NCBI GenBank assembly: GCA_023052935.1
Contig: CM041295.1
Coordinates: 15,376,880 to 15,440,879 of the forward strand
Length of the DNA stretch: 64,000 bases
DNA from: Piezodorus guildinii
Lineage: Eukaryota > Arthropoda > Insecta > Hemiptera > Pentatomidae
Direction of reading: 5' to 3'
Shown here: positions 42,189-52,754 of the stretch, in pieces
Layout of the letters: the number at the start of each line of letters is the position of its first letter
Position numbering within the stretch: the stretch's first letter is position 1
The notes under the pieces: model-generated
What the model saw: the letters and a program-made list of their open reading frames with translations, nothing else
Database searches by the model: none
What the model was told of the DNA's origin: nothing
Position numbers and translations under genes: made by a program

Positions 42189-42292
42189 GCCAGAGACGAG
42201 CCGAGTTGTCCAATTGGAAGGCAGCAACTCAACTGAATCTTGTGATAGCCCCCACCAACTTCTGCCCCACCACAACTACTATCATTTTCCAT
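42189..42292 (-). CDS. Candidate first coding exon of an unidentified host gene
   Basis: On the minus strand GCGCCATGG gives a strong start context at 42292. The 104-nt frame begins MENDSSCGGAEVGGGYHKIQ and runs without a stop to a perfect consensus donor GTGAGTAA at 42188. Exon composition is GC-rich in an AT-rich setting and not repeated in the window. No second exon on the same strand could be identified with confidence; if real, it lies to the left. Family unknown; chance remains possible. Confidence 0.35.
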
Positions 42293-42384
42293 GGCGCACT
42301 TGTATCATTTTTTTTTTCAAACTTTAATGTTAATACAATCAATCTTTATGTTGTGTAACCTACATCATTGGGACGTATTGAAAC

Positions 42385-44360
42385 TGATATTAATAAAAAA
42401 AAAATACCTGGAGCGGACAAAACACGACTATCACTCACCTCGGCAGTAAGGATCAGTTTAAGATCTATTGAATAAACTTAAAGTTTAAAACAGGTGTAAG
42501 TTAATTTAAATAAAAAATGTATTCAGTTTCGTTCGATTATTATTAATCTTTTATTATTATCATTAATTAGATTATTCGTTATAGTAGTATTTAATCCAAA
42601 TCAAATAATATGATTTGGATTAAATAATGCAACAATATTAAATTGTTACGGATAATAATCAGTAATAAGTTTATGCCCTTTTCGTCACTTTAAATTATTG
42701 GGTTGTTTCACATGAAATGTCCGTTTTTATAGTTTCTAAAATACATAAAGGATTTAAAGCATGTCTCTTTTGTTTTCTTCCGAATGTTTACATATTTAAA
42801 GTAAACAATTACTAATCCTCTACCTTTGTATTATAAACATTAGCTTCCCAATCAATTACCAACTTTTTAGTATACCTCCAAATATGAACATGGAAACACG
42901 CGATTTTCGAGTAATATTTTTGTACGAGTTTAAACTCGGCCATTCTGCAGCTGAGGACGCTAGAAATATTTGCAAGGCGTTTGGGGAAGGGTAGTGTTAA
43001 TGAACGGACCATTCGCCGTTGGTTTGCTAAGTTTTCAGCTGGGGATACCGACTTGGAAAACTTGCCCCGAGGAAGACCTCCGTCCGTAATAGACAACGAT
43101 GTCCTCAAACACAGAGTAGGAAACCCCTACCAAACAGTTAAAGGACTCTCAGCACAACTAATTGCAAGTAAATCTACAATTTAAGTGTCGAGACATTTAA
43201 AGTGTATTGGGAAAGTAAAGAAGCTCGATACATGGGTACCTCATGATCTCACTGAGCGGCAGCAAGAACCCATGTTTCAAAACATACCGTGCAAAAATTG
43301 AAAGAACTGGGCTACGAAGTTCTTCCGCACCCACCATATTCTCCCGACTTGTCTCCAACAGATTACCACCTGTTCAGGAATTTAGACAACTTCGTCAATA
43401 GAAAGCTTTTTGAAAATGATGATCAAGTGAAAAGTGCGTTTTCAGATTTTGTTTCACTTCAAAGCTCAGAGTTTTCAGTTCGGGGATAAAGAAGTTGGTG
43501 TCATGTTGGGAAAAATGTGTAGAAAAAGAAGGTAAATACTTCGCATAAAATTATCTTGTTTTCATATCGTATTTTTAATAAAAATTCTTTACCATGAAAA
43601 CGGACATTTCATGATGTGACACAACCCAATACCTTTAACAAATGTGTGTATAAGATAATATTTTTTCTAAAATCTTTAGCCTTCCGACGGTATATTATAC
43701 ATCTATATTACAATCCTTATGTACTAAACTAATACACAAAAATTGTATTTACAAAAAAAATGTTTGCTCTTTTGTCCTTTAGCTGGATATCGAAATCGTT
43801 CAACTAATATATTTAGTAGTTTTTTTATCAATGATAACAAGTTGATACGGGTGGTTTGTTTTTTTATCTACAAAATTAAAGGTACTTCAAATGAAGAAAA
43901 TTTAAAAAAATGGCATTAAAGTTCAGTCAGACTATTTCAATCATAATAAAACTTATATGATATTAAAGCCCATTCTGTTTAACGTCGAAATAGCGAGTTT
44001 GATCTAAATCGTTAGAACCGTTTTGGAAAAAATCGCGAAAAAGTACTAACTGCAAAATATAAAGTAGCACTTCTGGTCGATTTTAGTGAAAAAAAATTGG
44101 TGTAACATCTCAGGCGTATTCATTCGTATGAAATATGAAATTTCAGTTTCGTACGACTTTTCGTTTTTGTGCTTAACTTACCACCCGCGGACACGCACAC
44201 ACATACTTTTTCCGGGACTTGATCCTTTGGACTAAGGAGGCCCTAAAAAGTGTATTTCTGGAGAAAATTAGAAAATTTTCACGATCGCAATACTTTCACT
44301 AACCTATATATGAAATAAGTGTGTCTAAGGTAAGTGAAAGTAAAAAATCGGTTTTATGAC
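42385..44360 (+). mobile_element. Rep-1 copy split by a mariner element
   Basis: The left end (ACCTGGAGCGGACAAAACAC with ACTATCACTCACCTCGG) runs to AGTAATAAGTTTATGCCC at about 42675. It is interrupted by the mariner element 42698-43629 and resumes to the right end CTAAGGTAAGTGAAAGTAAAA at about 44350. The AGTAATAAGTTTATGCCC junction matches uninterrupted copy 28555, confirming nesting. Confidence 0.8.
42698..43629 (+). pseudogene. Internally deleted mariner element, copy 2
   Basis: TTGGGTTGTTTCACATGAAA at left and the inverted counterpart TGTGACACAACCCAA at right lie between TA dinucleotides (42696-42697 and 43630-43631). The transposase remnant is more decayed than copy 1: a two-base insertion in the first helix-turn-helix, a one-base insertion at GGGAAGGGTAG, and a stop in place of TVSRH. 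It keeps KELGYEVLPHPPYSPDLSPT in frame. The deletion between ERQQ and PHVSKHTV is at exactly the same base as in copy 1. Confidence 0.88.
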
Positions 44361-45950
44361 AAAATTACTAAAAGGGCCAATCCATTTGAAATCGTCAAAT
44401 TTTAATCAATTCTGCCGCTAGGCATTCTTTATTATATTTTCACAGTTTATTGATATTATTCACAGTTTATATTCTTAGAATTTAAAACTGAGTGCTAAAA
44501 CATTTTCTAGCTAATATTGTAGTTTTGCTGCCATTTTAAGTCAGCTTCGCGGCTGAAAACGTCCGTTGGGGAAGATTTTTCTAACTCTGGCGATTTTGCG
44601 GATATCAAATCAAAAACTAACGAAATAAGGATGGTCTTTTCATGCCTTCACAACACATTGGCTAATTAGTGAAGAAAGTGGTGTAAAATGAGTTTGATAA
44701 TTAATAAAAATGAGTCATTGAGGGAGTAAAAACTTCATAAAGGAAAAGAAACTGGGCTTTGGTTAATTTAATTTTCTTATACAGCTCTGTAATTATCCTA
44801 CTTGATGTAAAAGTTTCGATCTTGAGAACGTAATCCATTTTTTAATATGTATTTCAACCATGGCAAAAATTTCAAAAATACAGAGCTGAGTGAAAACTTA
44901 TGAAACTTTAATATTATCTATATTTGAATACACTTCTACACGACTAGTACAAGTGACGTAAAATTGGTGACAGCAAGTAGAAAAATATAAGAATAAACAA
45001 ACAAAGGTGTATTTTTTCCTTTATAAACTTTTAACTCCCCAAAAGTCTTGTTTTTTATTAATGTGCGAGGGCTTTTGAAACCAGTTTCTTTACTATTTAG
45101 GTAATTTGTTGTGAGGAGAAAACATGTAAAGGACATCCTTATCATGTTATACGTTCTTGTTTTGATTTAATATCCGCAGAATCACCCGAATCAGATATTC
45201 CCAACTCGTGTTTCTAGAAAAGAAGCTGATTGAAAATGACTGCAAAATAAAAGTATTTACCGGAAAAATGTTTTAAGCAGGGTTTCAATTTCAAGAAAGG
45301 ATAAAAAATAACTTGTATAAAAATGAAATATTTGGAGCTGCATGTTCTCGACGATTTCGAAAGAAAAAAAAAGATCAATTTGTAATGGATTCTATTTAAA
45401 ATATGTCTTAATTTAGTCTGCTTCATAGTTGCTATTGTTAAGCAGTAAAATGTTAAAAGAATTATTATGTGATAGTGAAGTAGAGATTATTTTAACTACA
45501 ATTGACAAAATAATTCATATATAGGGGCTATGTATGAATTATAGTACATTATTATATGACCAATATTATGATATAATATGGAAATATATATGATTTTTAA
45601 TAATCTGTAGATAAGGCATAGAAAGTTCCTCGAAATGTTACGTTGTTATAATCAAGTTTTATATATGTTATAATAAATAAATATATAAATAAAAAGAAGA
45701 GATTGTTCCAACTAATACATTCATCATTAAAATTACTCTTCTATAATAATAATTGATATAAAATATCTTAATTTAAATATCTGTGCTCATGTTGGTTTCG
45801 TCACTGGGAGGGAACCCAGAGGCATTCCCTAGAGTCCTGAGAATTCTTTTTTAGAACGGTTATCTAAGCATCATTAATATAAAATGTAATTATATTAAGT
45901 TTTGAAGGAAACACTTATTCAATAATAAATGATCTAACAATATAAGTTAT
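44360..45950. other. Long stretch without a recognisable gene or repeat
   Basis: AT-rich. Small frames at 44936-45145 and 45214-45426 (minus strand) have no signatures. GTTCCTCGAAATGTTACG at about 45625 is a weak echo of the GAAACGT fold-back motif but has no inverted partner that I can see. Confidence 0.4.
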
Positions 45951-46177
45951 TATGTACAATAATAACTTAGTCTTATCTGCTTTTCATTACCTAACACAAC
46001 TTTGTATATGAGTTTTTGAGAAAATCGCAAAAAGGTGGTGAATGCATTGTATGCACAACTTCTGATTTGCTTCTGATCAGTTGCAGAGTACTTCCACTGG
46101 GAAGCTTCTCTACATGTGTTTCATTCCTTTATATATTTGTCTCAAATTTACTTGTTGTATTCCATTATACAGTTATG

Positions 46178-46521
46178 TTCAATAGAAACAGGTGTTTTAT
46201 TAAATAATTACAATATATTATATTATTATCTATAACAATCAGTTAGTTTCGTTCCCTTTTAATCACTCTCCTTTACCTTTTACAACTTTGTGTATAAAAA
46301 AATAAGAAAATATTATTTCTAAAATCTTTAGCTTCCCAACGATATATTATACATCTGTATTACTATTATCAAATCCAAAAAACTAAAAATTACATACAAA
46401 AATATTTTGCCTCTTTTCTCCTTTAGTTGGATATCGAATTCGTTCAACACAGTCCCAGAAAAAAGTTATTTTTATTATTATTACCGTTCTTATTTTAAAA
46501 GAACAACAAAAAATAACTTTT
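46178..46521 (+). mobile_element. Rep-1 fragment, part of a duplicated segment
   Basis: CAATAGAAACAGGTGTTTTAT to the AAAAATAACTTTTTTTTTAA junction with a Jockey-like LINE. It is repeated almost base for base at 50599-50945, including the same LINE junction, so 46178-46836 and 50599-51258 are copies of one segment. A short separate Rep-1 piece precedes it at 45950-46075. Confidence 0.8.
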
Positions 46522-47124
46522 TTTTTAAATAAATTTATTGAAATTTACAGCTGTACAAAAAATAAATCAAGTAAATATGCTGAAATGTAATAACACATGA
46601 AATAAACATGAAGAGAAACTGCCCATTGGCAGCACTCTTTGGTAGTGGGTCCAAACAAGAGGTTCTCGAGGCCATCTTATTTTCAGACGCCTCGGAGGAT
46701 TATCAGGAATGGAAGAAGAAGCAAGGATTGAAACTAATGGGTTAGAGTGGGAGTGGAGTTTTTCATGGAAGGTGTGATACCTGGTATGGACCAAATCAGC
46801 AACATATGGAACATTAAGATCATTGTGGATGATTTTATTGGTGACCAAGTAAGGAGCGTTAAGGATTTTGGATTGTAAGGATTGAATACGGGACCATCAA
46901 GAGTTTGATGGTTTAGTAGAGCCCCAAAGCTCTACTCTGTAGGTCCAGATAGGCCTTATGATGGTCATGTAAATGAGTCTTTTCTAGTTAAGTAAAAGGT
47001 TAGAGCGTCTGTCTAGTAAGTGTTGGAGTAGCCGAAATCGTCGTGCAGTTTCTTGTCTCTTCAGTCTTGTATGCGGATTCCATGTAAGTCGTTTGTCAAG
47101 GAGGAGTCCTAAATATCGGATCTT
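46522..47124 (-). pseudogene. Jockey-like LINE 3' fragment
   Basis: The minus-strand frame 46567-46848 encodes the C-terminus of a Jockey-type reverse transcriptase: TNKIIHNDLNVPYVADLV, RYHTFHEKLHSHSNPLV, then PPRRLKIRWPREPLV. Further 5' coding (46850-47120) is interrupted. The 3' end is a poly-A (poly-T here at 46519-46530). The Rep-2 inverted-repeat element begins directly at 47125. Confidence 0.85.
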
Positions 47125-48712
47125 AACACTTAGACGTTGATATCAGCCAATTAGTTTTAAAATGGCGACCGGTTAAATGTGATTTAATCCAATAACTCAG
47201 TTATTTTCGAAGATATTGAATCCCAAATGTGTCTTTTTTGATGATTTTTTTTTTTAAGGGTGAAACCAGAAATTTAACGATTAAACTCTGCACAATATTA
47301 GGGACCAAAGCTCTCCGGGAGTCGCGTAAAAAACCCGAAAACTTTGTGCCCAAAAAACACGTTTTATTTAATATCTCTGGTTCTAATGAAGGTAGAAAAA
47401 TAATTTTGGTCTAAACATTACCCTTTTTCAAAGCCAAATAATGAATAAGCTTTTAAAATATTTAAGTTTTATGCTTGGTTATAAAATTATATATATTATA
47501 AAATAAAATATTATTTTAATAACAAATTGTAACAAACTTTTTTTATGAGTGACGATTCTTAATCTAAGCACAGGTTTTAAGAAACCTTATGAAAAATATG
47601 CCATAGCACTTGGGTTAGAAGTGAACGAAGGCGAAACTAAATATATGGCCTCGGGAGAAATCCCTCGACCTGGCGAGACCATCAATATCGGCTCCTTTAC
47701 CTTTGAAAAGTATTTGGGATCAGTGGTAACACAAGACAACGCAACTGAAGTCGAAGTCAAGAAGAGAATATTGATGGCTAATAAGTGCTACTTTGCCCTT
47801 CGCAAGGAATTCACCTCTCGCCTTCTATCCCGGCCGAACAAGCTATATCTGTACAAAGCATTAACCTGCCCAGTCCTGATGTACGCATCGGAAACATGGA
47901 CGACAACAAAAAGAATGGAACAAAACCTCCTAATCTTTGAGAGGAAAATTCTTCGAAGAATATTTGGAGGAGTACAGATCGGTGGAAACTGGAGAAGGCG
48001 GACAAATGCTGAAATTTATGCAATGCTTGATGATCAAGATGTCATCCAGAGGATGAAGCTCGGAAGACTTAGATGGGCTATATATAGCCACGTGGCAAGG
48101 ATGGAGGATGAAGCAATAGAAAAGAAGATCCTAAAAGATCCTTTCTACGGTACGAGAAGAAGAGGGAGACCAAAACTGAGATGGTCAGACTGTGTTGCTG
48201 AAGGATTCCAGAGATGTCCTGGGAGTCGGGAACTGGATGATAGCTGCACAGAACAGAGATGACTGAAGGAAGTTGGTGGAGGAGGCCAAGAGGAGTCACC
48301 GAGTTGTAGCGCTACGGTAGTAGTGTTAAAAATATGGCTTTGAAGTTAATATAAATAGAAAAATATGACCAAGTATATAATAGTTAATAGCCACTATTCC
48401 TCTTTGAAATAGAGTAATTTCGATACCAAAATTAATTTTCTACCTTCACTGAACCAAAGATATTAATTAAAATATATTTTTCGTGCACAAACTCTCCGAT
48501 TTTTTTACGCGACTCCCGGAGAGCTTTGGCCCCTAATATTGTGCAGAGTTTAATCGTTAAATTTCTAGTTTCACTTTTAAAAAACAATCATCAAAATCGG
48601 TGAGACACATTTGGGATTCAATATTTTCGAAAATAACTGATTTATTGGATTAAATCACATTTAACCGGTCGCCATTTTAAAACTAATTGGCTGATATCAA
48701 CATCTAAACGTG
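47125..48712. mobile_element. Rep-2: long inverted-repeat element enclosing an RT fragment
   Basis: Arms of about 288 bp (47125-47411 and 48425-48712) are inverted copies at roughly 88-90% by eye. Shared text includes TGATATCAGCCAATTAGTTTT, AATGGCGACCGGTTAAATGT and CTCTCCGGGAGTCGCGTAAA. Between them lies a 1-kb interior containing the reverse-transcriptase piece at 47549-48262. On the right the family sequence continues to about 48870 (ACGTATCTTGAAACGTAAAC), matching 1505-1600. On the left it abuts a Jockey-like fragment. Whether this is a transposon that captured LINE sequence or an inverted duplication around a LINE is open. Confidence 0.8.
47549..48290 (+). pseudogene. LINE reverse-transcriptase C-terminal half, distinct RTE-like family
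   Basis: An uninterrupted 237-codon frame starts at ALGLEVNEGETKYMASGEIP, the region just after the catalytic YADD. It continues with FEKYLGSVVTQDNATEVEVK, RLLSRPNKLYLYKAL, MYASETWTTTK, FERKILRRIFGG, RLRWAIYSHVARM and RRRGRPKLRWSDCV. It lacks endonuclease and polymerase core. Compared with the family at 61398 it is clearly a different lineage. Its open frame is well preserved given that it is a fragment. Confidence 0.85.
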
Positions 48713-48869
48713 AAGATCATCGCTGTATGCACTAGTATTTTTGTGTCATTTCAAAAACATTGGTCCAGTAGTTCCGGAAAAAAGCCGCTGACAAATGTTT
48801 TTGTTCGTTATTCGCTATTTTACGTATCTTGAAACGTAAACCCTCAAATTTTGAGGGGCGAGGATTGAT

Positions 48870-49535
48870 TATTTTTTATTATTATTATTATTTTATTATT
48901 TTTTTTTTCGTAGATTACAAAGGTTCATTATAGAAAATAATAAACCAAAATATAAGAAATAAAACTGGATTAAATTTCATCGATGAACGTCGGTTAGGTT
49001 ATTCGTTTTCAACGCGCCGTTGTTTGAAAGATACATACATAGCCTCTTAGCATAAACATTATACATTGACACGTGAGTTATCTTCCTTACAAATACGGTT
49101 GTACACACGTCTTCAACAGCCTTGAAAATCTTTTCAGGGATCCTGAAATGTTAATCTTAGTTCTCGATTTACGAAGGTCGCGCTCAAAGTATCGCTTGAA
49201 ACTTGAAGAGGAAGACAAGAAGAAGTAAAAATGTGTTGCGATCATCCAACTACTTTCACTTACCCCGTAGTTAAAATAAATTCAGAACATGTCAATAAAA
49301 ATTTACTTTTAATTTTAATGAGAATATTTATTTTATTTACATTTCAAAATTTCTATTCTTCCTAAAGAAAGTGAATATACAAAAGACAGTTTATAACAGA
49401 CACAATAATAAGAAAACATGTATTATAATGTTTGTTTTTTTTTTGTTTAAACTACGTGTATACAACTTCTAACTATAAAAACTGATAAATAAATAAATAC
49501 ATTTTAAGCTTCCATTTTAGTTCTTGAATTCACTT
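48870..49535. other. No gene identified
   Basis: 49010-49200 is GC-richer than average (TCTTCAACAGCCTTGAAAAT, ATTTACGAAGGTCGCGCTC) but has no long frame. 49222-49280 resembles a diverged Rep-1 left end (TACTTTCACTTACCCCGTAG). Confidence 0.4.
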
Positions 49536-49539
49536 ACCT

Positions 49540-50090
49540 ATATATGAAATATATTGTGAGGGAAAGTATTGTGATCGTGAAACATTTTTCGAATTGGAGC
49601 TTTCATCAGAAATACACGTTTGTCTGTGTGTCTGTGATAAGTCTAGCTGGAAAACGATATGTTGTGTAAAACTGAAATTTTATATTCTAGGAGTATACAT
49701 ACCTTAGATGTTACAGTAACTTTTTAAAACAAAATCGGCCAACCAGAAGAGCCACTTTATACCATGCATTTTGCACCTTTTTTACGATTTTCCCAAAAAC
49801 GCCTCTACCAATTACGATTAAAATCGGTATACCGGTGTAAAATTTAATGGGCTTAAGTATCATGTAGGTTTCATTCTTATTGAAATAGTCTGACAGGGCT
49901 TGAATGCCGATCTTTAAATTTGTTGTTCCTTCCTCTAAAGTACCTTTAATTGTGTAGATTAAAAAAAAAAAAAACATAACGTTTTGATGGAATTGATAAA
50001 AAACGGCTAAATATGCATGTTGAATGAATTTGATAACCAACCAAAGGAGAAAAGATCAAAAAAAATTTTTTTTTGTTCTTTTAATATGAT
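49540..50090 (-). mobile_element. Rep-1 3' half, reverse orientation
   Basis: ACCTATATATGAAATATATTG (right end), GTATTGTGATCGTGAAACAT, TATACCATGCATTTTGCACC and ATGTAGGTTTCATTCTTATT mark successive Rep-1 blocks in reverse. 50093-50150 then shows a LINE 3' end in reverse (compare 11880-12215). Confidence 0.75.
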
Positions 50091-50484
50091 AACAGTAATA
50101 ATAATAAAAACAACTTTATTCTGGGACTAAGTCCCTTAATAATAACAATGTCGTGCAGTAAATATACACTTCAATATAAATATGTCTCGCCGAGAGACCG
50201 ATTAAATAAATTAAATAGATAATATGGATAGATAATATAGATATAGATGTATTTTAATGTAAGTTAGAAAGCTCAATAGATTAAAAAACATTTTATCTTT
50301 TATAGAAAGTTCTGGATCAGTTGTAATCTTAAGTGATTATTGTACTGACAATTTTATATTGTTGTATTATTTTATTTAAAGGTAATGTTTCCAATTAAAT
50401 TGAATATAATTCTTTAAATAATTTTAAACTTTAATCAATAGCTCTGAAATTGATTTCAACAACCGAGATATAATAAATATAAAA

Positions 50485-51735
50485 AAATCTGTTACGCGGA
50501 ACACACGAATTTCATTGACCTCCGTTGTTAAAATCAATTTAAGGTTCTTTAAATACAGTTAGAGATGAAAAAAGTAAAAGCATTAATTATTTTGAGTTTC
50601 AATAGAAACAGGTGTTTTATTAAATAATTACAATATATTATATTATTATCTATAACAATCAGATAGTTTCGTTCCCTTTTAATCACTCTCCTTTACCTTT
50701 TACAACTTTGTGTATAAAAAAAATAAGAAAATATTATTTCTAAAATCTTTAGCTTCCCAACGATATATTATACATCTGTATTACTATTATCAAATCCAAA
50801 AAAATAAAAATTACATACAAAAATATTTTGCCTCTTTTCTCCTTTAGTTGGATATCGAATTCGTTCAACACAGTCCCAGAAAAAAGTTATTTTTATTATT
50901 ATTACCGTTCTTATTTTAAAAGAACAACAAAAAATAACTTTTTTTTTTAAAATAAATTTATTGAAATTTACAGCTGTACAAAAAATAAATCAAGTAAATA
51001 TGCTGAAATGTAATAACACATGAAATAAACATGAAGAGAAACTGCCCATTGGCAGCACTCTTTGGTAGTGGGTCCAAACAAGAGGTTCTCGAGGCCATCT
51101 TATTTTCAGACGCCTCGGAGGATTATCAGGAATGGAAGAAGAAGCAAGGATTGAAACTAATGGGTTAGAGTGGGAGTGGAGTTTTTCATGGAAGGTGTGA
51201 TACCTGGTACGGGCCAAATCAGCAATATATGGAACATTAAGATCATTGTGGATGATTTTTCATCTTTTCTCCTTTAGTTGGTTATCAAATTCATTCAACT
51301 TGCATATTTAGCCGTTTTTTATCAATTCTATCAAGACGTTATGTTTTGTTTTTTTAACCTAAACAATTAAAGGTACTTTAGAGGAAGGAACAACAAACTC
51401 AAAGATCGGCATTCAAGCCCTGTCAGACTATTTCAATCAGAATGAAACCTACATGATACTTAAGCCCATTAAATTTTACACCAGTATACCGATTTTAATC
51501 GTAATCGTTAGAGGCATTTTTGGGAAAATCGTAAAAAAGGTGCAAAATGCATGGTATAAAGTGTCTGTTCTGGTTGACCGATTTTGTTTTAAAAAGTTGC
51601 CGTAACATCTAAGGTATGTATACTCCTAGAATATAAAATTTCAGTTTTACACAACATATCGTTTTCCAGCTAGACTTATCACACACAACACAGACAAACG
51701 TATATTTCCGATGAAACCTCCAATTCGAAAAACAC
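50485..51735 (+). mobile_element. Rep-1 copy with a Jockey-like insertion (50946-51258)
   Basis: The left end TCTGTTACGCGGAACACACG and all blocks to TTGGATATCGAATTCGTTC (50877) are present. A minus-strand Jockey-like 3' fragment follows, 50946-51258, almost identical to 46522-46836. Rep-1 then resumes at CATCTTTTCTCCTTTAGTTGG (51261) and goes to AAACCTCCAATTCGAAAAAC. It shows Rep-1 is old enough to host LINE insertions, and the segment was later duplicated. Confidence 0.75.
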
Positions 51736-52560
51736 ACAGTCCCAGGTTAAAGTTATTTTTATTGTTATTACTGTTTTTATTTTAAAAGAACAACTAAAAA
51801 TAACTTTAATATGTTTCATCTTTTCTCCTTTAGTCTGTTATAAAATTCATTCAACTTGCATATTTAACCGTTTTTTATCAATGCTAAAAAAAAATTATAT
51901 AGTTGTTCTTTTTTTCAAATCTAAAAAAAATAAAGTTAATTTTTAGGTTAAAGTTAATTAAAGAAACCTATATGGGAAGAAAATTTAAAAAATCGGCATT
52001 TAACCCCTGTCAGAATATTTCAATTAGAATGATACCTACAAGACATTAAAGCCCATTCAATTTCACATCGATATAGTCGGATTTAGAAAAAATCGTTAGA
52101 TCCGTATTCCATAAAATCATAAAAAAATGCAAAATGCATGGCATAAAGCAGCACTTTCTGTCAGCTCATTTTGGCAAAAACTTTTATGTAATATTTCAGA
52201 CACATAATAGGCAATTTCAAAATATGAAATTTCGGTTTAATACAACTTATCGTTTTCGAGCTAGACTTACCTTTTTGCGAGACTTGGTCATTTGGACTCA
52301 GGGGACACTAATGTGTATCTTGTTATATCTGGGCTTTCCATGGTACATTGAATGAATGTATATTTCATAAATAAGAATGCACAGAAAACTAATAACATAC
52401 ACTTATATTTTAATTAATAATAAATATATAATAACATGGTAAGGTTACTGGAGGTACCAGTGTTGCCAGGGAAAGTTAGTGGTAATCAGTGTTGCCACAG
52501 ACACTAAAACGTGTATTTTCTTTGAAAACTGGAATTCGAAAATTTTCACGATCGCAATTC
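51735..52560 (+). mobile_element. Rep-1 pieces in tandem
   Basis: A second CACAGTCCCAGGTTAAAGTT...AAAAATAACTTT inverted phrase (51733-51805) introduces another Rep-1 internal-to-3' run (TTTTCTCCTTTAGTCTG ... ATGCATGGCATAAAGCAGC ... GAGACTTGGTCATTTGGAC). The run ends near 52340, and a third piece of its right side is at 52495-52560. Confidence 0.65.
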
Positions 52561-52754
52561 TTTCCCTTAGAGAGAGAGAAATACTTTATTTATTTAGCAA
52601 TGCTGCCCAAATACATCGGACTGCTTACATAACAGCATATTTATTGATTGATTACATAGGTAAGTGAAAGTAAAAACAACCTGATATTGATCAGAATTTT
52701 TTGATACAATACCTAGGTATATGTTATAGATATTTATAACTGTACTTGACATAA

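Noticed and set aside
48900..49240. GC-richer stretch as a host exon
   Set aside because: I found no continuous frame with acceptor and donor sites on either strand.
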